Below are positions 18,983-31,679 of a stretch of 64,000 nt of DNA, one piece after another. The translations under genes were made by a program, and so were the position numbers. The stretch spans positions 294,426-358,425 of the forward strand of contig NZ_VFPB01000003.1 of assembly GCF_006716465.1 (NCBI RefSeq). Direction: 5' to 3'. Position 1 is the stretch's first letter. Each line of letters opens with the position of its first letter. The DNA is from Pseudoxanthomonas sp. 3HH-4. GTDB lineage: Bacteria; Pseudomonadota; Gammaproteobacteria; Xanthomonadales; Xanthomonadaceae. The notes under the pieces are model-generated. The model made no database searches, had not been told where the DNA came from, and saw only the letters and a list, made by a program, of their open reading frames with translations.

Positions 18983-19579
18983 ATGCCTGTGAGTCCAAGC
19001 CCTACCCACAAGCGCCGTACCAGCCAGGAGACCCGGGAAGCCGTGCTCATCGCTGCGCGCAGGCTTTTTTTCACCAAGGGCTTCGACCAGACCACCCTGA
19101 TGGACCTGGGCGAAGAAACCGGACTTAGTGCCCGCGGTGTGATCCTGCACTTCGAAACGAAGGCGGACATCATCGCAACCCTGCTGATCCGCGACTACAC
19201 CGCGCGCAAGGCGCCCATGGTGGAGCGCCCGCAGGGGTCTACGCATGCCCAGCGCATCCTCGATTTCTATTTCTGGATGGCACGCGAGGACGCCGCCAAT
19301 TTCATCGCGTTCCCGGCTTTGTGGAGCGTGTCGGCGCGTTGGTCCCCGAGCGTGGAGGCGGAAATGAACACCGCACTGCGCCGGATGCGCGAGCCGGTGC
19401 GCCAGGAGCTCAGCCGCGGCATGGCCGCGGGCGAATTCCGCGGCGTGGACATCCAGCATGCGGATGAGATGATCTGGCAGAGCTACCAGCACGGCCTGCG
19501 CGCCGTCTCCGTCAATGGCGGCACCCCGGCCATGGCCGTGCCACAGGTATTCAAGACACTGGAAGCGCTGACGGCCTGA
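18983..19579 (+). CDS. TetR/AcrR-family transcriptional regulator
   Basis: A 198-aa DNA-binding regulator. The N-terminal TetR HTH reads LIAARRLFFTKGFDQTTLMDLGEETGLSARGVILHF in family order (helix, turn, recognition helix LSARGVILHF). The C-terminal ligand domain is helical and rich in Trp/Met (FYFWMAREDAANFIAFPALWS). ATG 18983 is preferred; a GTG two codons later is an alternative, and the frame stays open upstream to 18749 without family similarity. The ligand and targets are unknown. It may regulate the small membrane gene downstream or act elsewhere. Confidence 0.85.
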   Translation: MPVSPSPTHKRRTSQETREAVLIAARRLFFTKGFDQTTLMDLGEETGLSARGVILHFETKADIIATLLIRDYTARKAPMVERPQGSTHAQRILDFYFWMAREDAANFIAFPALWSVSARWSPSVEAEMNTALRRMREPVRQELSRGMAAGEFRGVDIQHADEMIWQSYQHGLRAVSVNGGTPAMAVPQVFKTLEALTA

Positions 19580-19698
19580 GCCGCAGCGCGCCTGGGCGCC
19601 GTATATCGGAAGCCCGCTGGACATGTCGGGCCACGGGCCATCCTGGGGTGGTTCAAGGTGTCATGCTGATCGCGCCCGCTCCTGCGCAAGGAACCTCC

Positions 19699-19971
19699 AT
19701 GCGCGCCACCTCCTGCGCCGTGCTCGCTCTCTATCTGCTGTGCTGCGTTGGCGCGCTGGGACTGATCCATGTCTCCGAGCATCAACTGCTGGGGCTGCGG
19801 CCCGACCCCCTCGCGCACGCATTCGCCTGGTTGCTGGCCTTGCCATGGTCACTGTTGACCCTGCTGCCCATCGCGGGCAGCCCGAGGGTGGCCTACGCGT
19901 TGACCATCGCCGGCATGCTGCTGAATCTGGCGGCGGGCGTGGTGTGGGTGGTGCGCTGGAAAGCCGGGTGA
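19699..19971 (+). CDS. small membrane protein, unknown function
   Basis: A 90-aa, strongly hydrophobic protein with three likely membrane segments: CAVLALYLLCCVGALGLI, AFAWLLALPWSLLTLLPIAG, and AYALTIAGMLLNLAAGVVWVV. The ATG at 19699 follows AAGGAACC at ribosome-site distance; the frame is open back to 19648. No family is recognised. It lies between a TetR regulator and a strong hairpin. Confidence 0.6.
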   Translation: MRATSCAVLALYLLCCVGALGLIHVSEHQLLGLRPDPLAHAFAWLLALPWSLLTLLPIAGSPRVAYALTIAGMLLNLAAGVVWVVRWKAG

Positions 19972-19994
19972 TGCCCGCAAGCGCAAGGACAGAC

Positions 19995-20026
19995 GCGACA
20001 ACGGCCGCGTCGGCGGCCGTTGTCGC
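19995..20026. terminator. bidirectional hairpin between convergent genes
   Basis: A perfect 13-bp stem (GCGACAACGGCCG with CGGCCGTTGTCGC) and 6-base loop lie between the convergent genes ending at 19971 (+) and 20050 (-). There is no long T run. It probably terminates or insulates both. Confidence 0.55.
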
Positions 20027-20049
20027 TGGATCAGGCAACGCACATAAGG

Positions 20050-20679
20050 CTACTTGTCGCGGCCGTTACCCTTGTTGCCGTTGCCCTTCCCGCTGTTGCC
20101 CTTGCCGGGATGGTCGGCATGGACAGGCTTCCCGCCTTGGCTGGCCTGCGCAGGCTTCGCGCCACCTGCACGCTTGCCCTGGCCGGGACCGTGCTTGGAC
20201 CAGTCCACGCTGGTGCGCTGGTCGATGCGGATGGGGTAGCCCCAGCGGTCGTAGGTGCCCACCGCGCCGTTCTTCAGGGCGTGGAAGGCCGACGATCCGG
20301 GCTTGATGCCCATCTGCTTGGCGAGATTGCCCCAGCCCTGACCCGGATTGCGCTCATAACGTTGCACCACATCCAGGCAGGGAATGCCAAGCGCGCGCGC
20401 GATGGCGCAGGCGAAGTACACATCGGCCGGCGCCCAGCCGCGACGATCAAGCAGGTCCAGGACCAGCGAGCGCGGCGCGCCATAGTGCCCGGTCATCTCT
20501 GAAACGAACGGATCCCGGTACCGGCGTCCGTAGTCGTTGATCTCACCCAGCCGGGTGTCGACCCACACATCGCCTGTCCGGATGTTGTAACCCACAGTCT
20601 GCGCATGGATGGGCTGGACGCTCCCCACCGCAGCACCGGCAACCGCCATCACCACTACCCAGCGCGCCAACATGTTCAT
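20050..20679 (-). CDS. secreted protein with basic Gly/Lys/Asn tail, unknown function
   Basis: A 209-aa protein starting at ATG 20679 after a textbook AAGGAGGAG ribosome site. Residues 1-29 form a signal peptide (MNMLARWVVVMAVAGAAVG, cleavage probably after HAQ). The mature domain (about 30-155) has conserved-looking Trp/Tyr/Arg positions (GDVWVDTRLGEINDYGRRY, DRRGWAPADVYFACAIA, NPGQGWGNLAKQMGIKPGS). The last 45 residues are low-complexity and basic, ending in GKGN repeats (GKGNSGKGNGNKGNGRDK). No named family is recognised. The tail suggests binding to nucleic acid, polysaccharide or envelope polymer. Confidence 0.75.
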   Translation of the reverse strand: MNMLARWVVVMAVAGAAVGSVQPIHAQTVGYNIRTGDVWVDTRLGEINDYGRRYRDPFVSEMTGHYGAPRSLVLDLLDRRGWAPADVYFACAIARALGIPCLDVVQRYERNPGQGWGNLAKQMGIKPGSSAFHALKNGAVGTYDRWGYPIRIDQRTSVDWSKHGPGQGKRAGGAKPAQASQGGKPVHADHPGKGNSGKGNGNKGNGRDK

Positions 20680-20945
20680 GCTCTGCTCCTCCTTCACGGT
20701 GGGCGGAGTCTTGGCCCGACGCACTGAATACGCAATGACGCAGCGCGCGAAATGTAATGCGAACCAGGGCGACTCATGGCGTCCGATCGTGGTCACCCGT
20801 TGCACCCAAGCGTGACACGGGTCACGCCCACCCACAGGCAACCGCATACACTGCGCGGTGGTCCATCTCCGCCGACTTGCTGCGATCGCGTGAACGCTTG
20901 AACGACGAAGAAGCATCCCGCCCCCCGGCACATCCGGCCCTCGCC

Positions 20946-21929
20946 ATGAAGCCGACCCGCCGCGACTTCCGCCTCGACATCATCATCCTGCTGGGTTCGA
21001 TCACGGGCGTCACCATCACCGTCTTCGGCATCTATCGCTGGCTCAGCGGGCAGCACGCCCTCGCCTGGCTGGACTTCGCGATCGTCGCCTGCGTCATGCT
21101 GCCTGTGCTTTACGCATGGCGAACCGGCGACAGCGCCCGGGCCGGCGCAGCCCTGTGCGTGCTGAACTCGGCAGGCACCCTGGCCGCGTGCCTGCTGGCG
21201 GGACACACCGCACTGACGTGGATCTACCTGGTGCTGCTGACCAACTTCTTCATCGCCAATCGCTGGCTGGCGGCCTCCGCCAACCTTGTCATCCTCTTCG
21301 GCGTGCAATTGCTGCCCGACTTCTTCCACGACGGATTCCACGCCACGTCCGTGGCGGTCAGCGTGCTGCTGATCACCGGATTCTCGTACATCTTCGCCAA
21401 GCGCACGCAGGGGGACCGGGCGCGGCTGGAGAAGCTGGCCGCGATCGATGCCCTGACCGGCGTACCCAACCGGCGCAGCATGGAGCGCGCGCTTGCGGAT
21501 GCGGTGGACACGTTCCAGCGGACCGGACGCAACTACGGGCTGGTCGTGCTCGACCTGGACCGTTTCAAGGACGTCAACGACCAGTACGGACATGCCGCCG
21601 GTGATGCCGCCATCGCCGACCTCGCCTCTATCCTGCGTTTCGAAATGCGGCGCAACGACCAGGTGTTCCGCTTCGGAGGCGAAGAGTTCGTCGCCTTGCT
21701 GGAACTGGACAACATCGAAGATCTCGACACCACGACCGAACGGCTGCGCAAAGCCGTGCGTGCCTCACTGCGCGGTCCGGGCGGACGCATCACCATCTCG
21801 CTGGGCGCAGCCCTGCTGCGCGAACACGAGAAAACCTGGCACGACTGGTTCTCGCGCGCCGACGCCGCGCTCTACCGCGCGAAGTCGGCCGGTCGCGACA
21901 GCTACGTGATCGCCGACGACCTGTTCTAG
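20946..21929 (+). CDS. membrane diguanylate cyclase (GGDEF)
   Basis: It makes cyclic di-GMP from two GTP. The 327-aa protein has about six membrane helices (residues roughly 12-155, a MASE-like sensor). The GGDEF domain follows: DALTGVPNRRSMERAL, VLDLDRFKDVNDQYGHAAGD, and active site GGEEF at 244-248. An inhibitory I-site RRND (R235, D238) lies five residues before it, so product feedback is expected. ATG 20946 is chosen as the start of the hydrophobic domain; the frame is open to 20757. Location within the flagellar region and beside PilZ proteins suggests a motility-linked c-di-GMP source. Confidence 0.88.
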   Translation: MKPTRRDFRLDIIILLGSITGVTITVFGIYRWLSGQHALAWLDFAIVACVMLPVLYAWRTGDSARAGAALCVLNSAGTLAACLLAGHTALTWIYLVLLTNFFIANRWLAASANLVILFGVQLLPDFFHDGFHATSVAVSVLLITGFSYIFAKRTQGDRARLEKLAAIDALTGVPNRRSMERALADAVDTFQRTGRNYGLVVLDLDRFKDVNDQYGHAAGDAAIADLASILRFEMRRNDQVFRFGGEEFVALLELDNIEDLDTTTERLRKAVRASLRGPGGRITISLGAALLREHEKTWHDWFSRADAALYRAKSAGRDSYVIADDLF

Positions 21930-21995
21930 GCGTGCGTGGGATCGCGTGGCCGACCCGCGGCATCGCGCTCATCACGCCCAGGTCCCCCTCCCATT

Positions 21996-22015
21996 GTCCC
22001 GGCGAACGCCGGGAC
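21996..22015. repeat. palindromic intergenic repeat
   Basis: GTCCCGGCGAACGCCGGGAC is a perfect 9-bp stem with an AA loop. A second half-conserved stretch (22070-22086, TACTCGCTGGAATGACG) lies downstream. The composition resembles the dispersed CCCGGCGAACGCCGGG-type intergenic repeats of proteobacteria. It lies between the convergent diguanylate cyclase and metal-efflux genes and may act as terminator. Confidence 0.55.
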
Positions 22016-22127
22016 CCATCTGCTCTTGCCCTGGAAGTCCCGGCACTCACAGGCGATGGATTCCTGTACTCGCTGGAATGACGGGATCGAGTTCATCCGA
22101 TCGGGCGGCCCGGCGTGATCGCCCCGC

Positions 22128-26567
<4,440 letters not shown>

Positions 26568-26571
<4 letters not shown>

Positions 26572-27857
26572 GGCGTGCTTCCTTGTTCGGCAGTTGCGGT
26601 CCCGGCCACCAGGGCCTGGCCGGTGAGGCGTTGGAGTTCGATCAGCGCGCGGTGTGCTTCGAGCGCTGCCTCGAGTTGCTGGCGGCGGGTGGACGTGGTC
26701 TCGGATTGAAGCTGCGCCCATTCCAGGTAACTGATGGCGCCGGCGCGGTAAGCACGCTCCGCCGCCTGTTCGGCGCGCACCAGGCGCGGCAGCACGTCGT
26801 CGCGCATGCGCTGCACTTCGAGTTGCGAAACGCGATAGCGGCCGTGGGCGTCGGTGAGCGTCGAGTACAACGCGATGTCACGCGATTCGCGCTCGATGTC
26901 CAGCGCCGCCAGGTCTGCTTCCGCAGCCCTCGCCTCGGGGCCGGAACGGCGCGCGCTTCCCAACGGCAGCGACACGCTGCCGACCAGTGCCGTATCGCCG
27001 CTTTCCTGCAGCCGGCGCACGCCGACCTGCCAGTCGAGGTCTGCCGTCCCGCGGCTGCGCGCCAGGCGCAGGCGTGCCTCGCGCAGGCGGCGCTCTTCGG
27101 CGAACTGTGCAAGCTCCGGCGTGCCCTGCAGCAGCGCGGCCAGGGCCTGCGTGCCTTCTATGGCCGGCAGCGCCAGAGGATCGCCTGGCGCCACTGCGAA
27201 CCCGGGATCGCGCTCGCCCCACAACGCGGCCAGATGCTGGCGCGCGGCGTCCTGCTGCTGCTTGGCACGTGCCGCCGCCATCTCTGCACGCGCCAGTGCT
27301 GCCTGGGCAGTGAGGAGCACCGACTCCGGCGACGCACCCACCTGCAGACGCTGCCGTGCGGCCGCCACGGTACGGCGGCGCTGCGCGATGTCATGTTCGG
27401 CGACCCCGCGTTGTGCGTGCGCGGCAGTGACAGCCAGATAGCGCCGCGCCACATCCGCCAGCAGGTCGAGGCGTTGTGCCTCGCGCTGCACGGCCAGGGC
27501 ATCGATGCGCGCCTGCGCCAGCGTGCGGCGGGCATCCAGCTTGCCGCCCCGTTCCAGCACGCCGGCCAGTGTCAGCGTGAGTTCGGCCCCGGAAAAACCA
27601 CGGGCGTCGCCCGTGCCCAGCATGTTCTCCACCTGCATGCCGGCGCTCAACGGCGGGCGCAGGATCGCGGCGTCGCGCTCGGCAAGCAGTGCGTCGGTGC
27701 GGGCGCCAAACAGGCGCAGGTCGGGATGGACGCGGGCAACGCGCGCAATGGCGTCATCCAGCGTCAGTGTTTCGGGGGATACAGCGGGCGATCGCACCTG
27801 CGCATGCACGCACGGCACGATCGCGAAGGCAGCCAATGCCGCCAATCGCAACCACAT
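26568..27857 (-). CDS. czcC: metal efflux outer-membrane protein, CzcC type (TolC family)
   Basis: The outer-membrane channel of the tripartite pump. The 429-aa precursor has a signal peptide (LAALAAFAIVPCVHAQ, residues 4-19). Two halves of long amphipathic helices are typical of OEP/TolC proteins (LTLDDAIARVARVHPDLRLF, GARTDALLAERDAAILRPPL, AYRAGAISYLEWAQLQSETT). It precedes czcB with an ATGA overlap and follows the czcI-like gene after 62 bases. Confidence 0.9.
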
Positions 27858-27919
27858 GGAAATTCTCCGGAAAGTCGGTGATGGAGCGCGGGCGGCAGAA
27901 CGTCAGCCCGGCATGGACA

Positions 27920-28312
27920 TCACGCGCTGATCGGAGGACGCAGCAGGGAGGTGACCGGCGCGCGTGGCACCGGCATCGTGGCCGCGACGGGCGCGGCGGA
28001 AAGCAGTTTCATGGCAGGCACGCGCATCGCCGCAGGCACGATGGCGGTCAGGTGGCCGCAGCAGTGGCTGGCGTGCATCAGGGCGTGCAGAAGATCGCCC
28101 TCGCCCGCCTCCCCATTCGCGTGATCGTGGTCGTTGCCTGCGGATTCACCGGCATGTTCGCTGACTGCATGCAGATGGTCGCCACCACTGCCCAGCTCGT
28201 GCAGGTCGCCCAGCGAGGCCAGTACCGGGTTCGCCAGCACGGCCAGCAACAGCACCGCCAGCGCGGGCAGGCGCAGCAGCCGGAGGCAGTGGCGGCGGAG
28301 AAAACGGAGCAT
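27920..28312 (-). CDS. czcI: His-rich periplasmic metal-binding protein, CzcI-like
   Basis: A 130-aa protein with an N-terminal hydrophobic signal segment (LRLPALAVLLLAVLANPVLA). A His/Asp/Glu-rich part follows (DLHELGSGGDHLHAVSEHAG, NDHDHANGEAGEGD, HALMHASHCCGHL) that can bind divalent metals. Small proteins of this layout precede czcCBA in metal-resistant bacteria and are named CzcI; the name rests on this position plus the His motifs. It is divergent from flhB, with about 110 bases between the starts. Confidence 0.65.
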   Translation of the reverse strand: MLRFLRRHCLRLLRLPALAVLLLAVLANPVLASLGDLHELGSGGDHLHAVSEHAGESAGNDHDHANGEAGEGDLLHALMHASHCCGHLTAIVPAAMRVPAMKLLSAAPVAATMPVPRAPVTSLLRPPISA

Positions 28313-28376
28313 CGGTCCGCATCCTAGCGGCAGCCATCGACGTTAGACAATTCCACGTCGCGCTGCGGCCGCGGGA

Positions 28377-28392
28377 TGGAACAGGTCTTGCA
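28377..28392 (+). promoter_or_regulatory. sigma-54 promoter of flhB
   Basis: TGGAACAGGTCTTGCA matches TGGCACGnnnnTTGCA at all but two fixed bases, with exact -24/-12 spacing, 31 bases before the flhB ATG. It indicates that flhB has its own promoter after separation from fliR. Confidence 0.65.
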
Positions 28393-28422
28393 GTGCCAAT
28401 CCGACCCCGTCGGAAACGCGCC

Positions 28423-29553
28423 ATGTCTGAGCAGGACGAAAGCGGCGAACGCACAGAACTCCCTACCGAAAAACGACGCCGCGAAGCCCGTGAACAGGGC
28501 AACATCCCGCGTTCGCGCGAGCTGGCGACGGCGGCCGTCTTCGGGGCCGGCGTGCTGGCGATCATCGCGATGGGTCCGGGCCTGGCACGCGACACGCTGG
28601 GCTGGATGAAGATCGCGCTGACACCCGACCCCGCGCTGATGCGCCAGCCGGACCAGCTGTTCGGGCACGTCGGCCTGCTGCTGCTGAAGCTGCTGGCAGT
28701 GGTCGCGCCGGTGGCCGGCATCTGCGTGCTGGCCGGCCTGGCCGCACCGATCGCGATGAGCGGCTTCCAGTTCTCGCAGAAGGCGCTGATGCCGGATTTC
28801 AAGCGGCTCAGCCCCGCCGCCGGCCTCAAGCGCCTGTATGGCGCCGAGAGCGTGGCCGAGCTGTTGAAGTCGCTGCTGCGCGTGGCCCTGATCGGCGGTG
28901 CGGCGGCGATCTGCGTGAAGCTGGGCCTGAACCCGCTGCGCGAACTGCTGACCATGCCGCTGGAACAGGCCGTGCGCAGCGGCCTGAAGTTCACCAGCAC
29001 CCTGCTGCTGGCGACCACCGGGGGCCTGATCCTGCTGGCCGCCATCGACGCGCCGTACCAGAAGTGGAACTGGCTGCGGAAGCTCAAGATGACGCGCCAG
29101 CAGCTTCGCGAGGAGATGAAGGAAAGCGAGGGCAGCCCCGAGGTCAAGGGTCGTATCCGCCAGATGCAGCACCAGCTGTCGCAGCGCCGGATGATGGAAG
29201 ACGTGCCCCAGGCCGACGTGATCGTGGTCAATCCGACCCACTACGCGGTGGCGCTGAAATACCAGACCGGCCAGATGGGCGCGCCCACCGTGGTTGCCAA
29301 GGGCGTGGACGAGCTCGCGATGCGCATCCGCGAAGTGGCCGACGCGCACCGCATCGCCATCGTCTCGGCGCCCCCTCTGGCACGCGCCTTGTATCGGGAA
29401 GGCCAACTTGGCCGGGAAATCCCCGTGAGACTCTACGCCGCCGTCGCCCAGATCCTGTCCTACGTGTACCAGCTGCGCGCCTGGCGCGTGGGCGAGGCCC
29501 CCCTGCCCGACCTGCCCGCGGTGGACGTGGATGAGCACGGGGGCAAGGCATGA
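28423..29553 (+). CDS. flhB: flagellar export switch protein FlhB
   Basis: FlhB is the export-gate subunit that switches substrate class after autocleavage. The 376-aa protein starts with the conserved SEQDESGERTELPTEKRRREA and has four membrane helices (roughly residues 30-215). The cleavage motif NPTH lies at residues 270-273 in VIVVNPTHYAVALKY. ATG 28423 is chosen because the family's conserved N-terminus begins there. The ATGA overlap with flhA shows coupling. Confidence 0.95.
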   Translation: MSEQDESGERTELPTEKRRREAREQGNIPRSRELATAAVFGAGVLAIIAMGPGLARDTLGWMKIALTPDPALMRQPDQLFGHVGLLLLKLLAVVAPVAGICVLAGLAAPIAMSGFQFSQKALMPDFKRLSPAAGLKRLYGAESVAELLKSLLRVALIGGAAAICVKLGLNPLRELLTMPLEQAVRSGLKFTSTLLLATTGGLILLAAIDAPYQKWNWLRKLKMTRQQLREEMKESEGSPEVKGRIRQMQHQLSQRRMMEDVPQADVIVVNPTHYAVALKYQTGQMGAPTVVAKGVDELAMRIREVADAHRIAIVSAPPLARALYREGQLGREIPVRLYAAVAQILSYVYQLRAWRVGEAPLPDLPAVDVDEHGGKA

Positions 29554-31631
29554 GCGCGCAGCCCGTCGGCGGCATCCGCTGGATGGAGATGCTGAAGAAC
29601 GGCCTCGGCGCCCCTCTGGTGGTGCTGGCGCTGCTGGCCATGATCGTGGTGCCGCTGGCACCGCCGGTGCTGGATGCCCTCTTCAGCTTCAACATCGCCA
29701 TCTCGCTGGTGGTGCTGCTGGCCGTGGTGTACGTGAAGCGGCCCCTCGACTTCACCATCTTCCCCATCATCCTGCTGATGACCACGATGCTGCGCCTGGC
29801 GCTGAACGTGGCGTCCACCCGCGTGATCCTGCTCAACGGCCAGAACGGCCATGACGCCGCAGGCAAGGTCATCGCCGCGTTCGGCGAATTCGTGGTGGGC
29901 GGCAACTACGCCGTCGGCATCGTGGTGTTCGCCATCCTGACCATCATCAACTTCGTGGTGATCACCAAGGGCGCGGGGCGCATCTCGGAAGTGTCGGCCC
30001 GCTTCATCCTGGACGCGATGCCCGGCAAGCAGATGGCCATCGACGCCGACCTCAACGCCGGCATCCTGACCCGCGAGGAAGCCAAGGCCCGGCGCGAGGA
30101 AGTGCGTGAGGAAGCCGACTTCTACGGCGCGATGGACGGTGCCAACAAGTTCATCCGCGGCGACGCCATCGCCGGCATCCTGATCCTGTTCATCAACCTG
30201 GTCGGCGGCTTTGCCGTGGGCATGTTCCAGCACGGCATGGCGGCAAGCGACGCCGCGTCCACGTACACGCTGCTGTCCATCGGCGACGGCCTGGTCGCGC
30301 AGCTGCCCGCTCTGCTGGTCTCGTCCTCGGTCGCCATGCTGGTGACGCGCGCCTCGCGCTCGCAGGACATGGGCCAGGCCGTGATGGGCCAGGCCTTCGG
30401 CCAGCACAAGGCGCTGGCCGTGTCGGCCGGCGTGCTGGGCCTGGTCGGCCTGGTGCCCGGCATGCCCAACGTCGCCTTTTTGACGCTCGCCGCCGGTCTG
30501 GGCTACCTGGCCTGGAAAATGTGGAAGCGGACCCAGGAAAGCCCCGAAGCGGCCGCCGGCGACCTGGCGGCCCTGCCCGCTCCCGGTGCGCCCGACCGCA
30601 ACGCCGAGCTGACCTGGGACGAACTGCGCCCGGTCGATCCGCTGGGCCTGGAAGTCGGCTACCGGCTCATCCCGCTGGTCGACAAGAACCAGGGCGGCGA
30701 GCTGATGTCCCGCATCAAGGCGGTGCGCCGCAAGCTGACCCAGGACCTCGGTTTCCTGGTGCCGCCAGTGCACATCCGCGACAACCTCGAACTGCCGTCG
30801 AATGGTTATCGCCTGCTGGTGCACGGCGTGCCGGTGGCGTCGGCCGAGATCCATCCTGACCGCGAACTGGCGCTGGACCCGGGGGGCGCGTTCGGCAGCA
30901 TCGACGGCATTCCGGGCAAGGATCCGGCATTCGGGCTGGATGCCGTATGGATCCAGTCGCACCAGAAGGCCACCGCCGAATCGCTGGGCTATACCGTGGT
31001 CGATCCGGCCACCGTGATGGCCACCCACCTCTCGCACCTGGTGCGCGAACACGCGCCGGAGTTGCTGGGCCACGAGGAGGTGCAGCAGTTGCTGTCCCAG
31101 CTAGGTCGCAGCGCTCCGAAGCTGGTCGAGGACCTCACTCCCAAGGCGCTGCCGCTGGCCACCGTGGTGCGCGTGCTGCAGAACCTGCTGATCGAGCGCG
31201 TGCCGATCCGCCAGCTGCGCCGCATCGTCGAGGCGCTGGTCGAGTTCGCCCCGCAGAACAGCGATCCCGCCGCGCTCACCGCTGCGGTGCGGACCTCGCT
31301 GGGCCGTTTCATCGTGCAGGAAATCTCCGGCATGGCGCCGGAACTGCCCGTCTACACCTTGGCGCCGAATCTGGAACGCGTCTTGCAGGACAGCACCCAG
31401 GGAACCGGCGCGGCGCTGGAACCGGGACTGGCGGAACGCCTGCACCAGAGCCTCGCCGACGTGGTGAACAAGCAGGAAGCCCGCAGCGAGCCTGCGGTGG
31501 TGCTGGTACCGGGTTCGGTCCGCGCCGCCCTCGCCCGCCTCGTCCGCCACAGCGTCCCCTCGCTGTCGGTGCTGGCCTACAGCGAGGTTCCCGAGGACAA
31601 GCGGTTGAAGCTGGTCGGCACGATCAGCTGA
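29550..31631 (+). CDS. flhA: flagellar biosynthesis protein FlhA
   Basis: FlhA is the nonameric export-gate ring that docks substrates and chaperones. The 693-aa protein has eight membrane helices in residues about 15-320. The FHIPEP signature region reads KRPLDFTIFPIILLMTTMLRLALNVASTR in overlapping segments, followed by GGNYAVGIVVFAILTIINFVVITKG. A large cytoplasmic domain (about 340-693) ends in SVPSLSVLAYSEVPEDKRLKLVGTIS. Length and motifs are standard. flhF follows after 48 bases. Confidence 0.95.
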   Translation: MSAQPVGGIRWMEMLKNGLGAPLVVLALLAMIVVPLAPPVLDALFSFNIAISLVVLLAVVYVKRPLDFTIFPIILLMTTMLRLALNVASTRVILLNGQNGHDAAGKVIAAFGEFVVGGNYAVGIVVFAILTIINFVVITKGAGRISEVSARFILDAMPGKQMAIDADLNAGILTREEAKARREEVREEADFYGAMDGANKFIRGDAIAGILILFINLVGGFAVGMFQHGMAASDAASTYTLLSIGDGLVAQLPALLVSSSVAMLVTRASRSQDMGQAVMGQAFGQHKALAVSAGVLGLVGLVPGMPNVAFLTLAAGLGYLAWKMWKRTQESPEAAAGDLAALPAPGAPDRNAELTWDELRPVDPLGLEVGYRLIPLVDKNQGGELMSRIKAVRRKLTQDLGFLVPPVHIRDNLELPSNGYRLLVHGVPVASAEIHPDRELALDPGGAFGSIDGIPGKDPAFGLDAVWIQSHQKATAESLGYTVVDPATVMATHLSHLVREHAPELLGHEEVQQLLSQLGRSAPKLVEDLTPKALPLATVVRVLQNLLIERVPIRQLRRIVEALVEFAPQNSDPAALTAAVRTSLGRFIVQEISGMAPELPVYTLAPNLERVLQDSTQGTGAALEPGLAERLHQSLADVVNKQEARSEPAVVLVPGSVRAALARLVRHSVPSLSVLAYSEVPEDKRLKLVGTIS

Positions 31632-31679
31632 GACCGGGAGCAGCAGAACCCGACGCGACATCGAACCGGATAGCACGCC

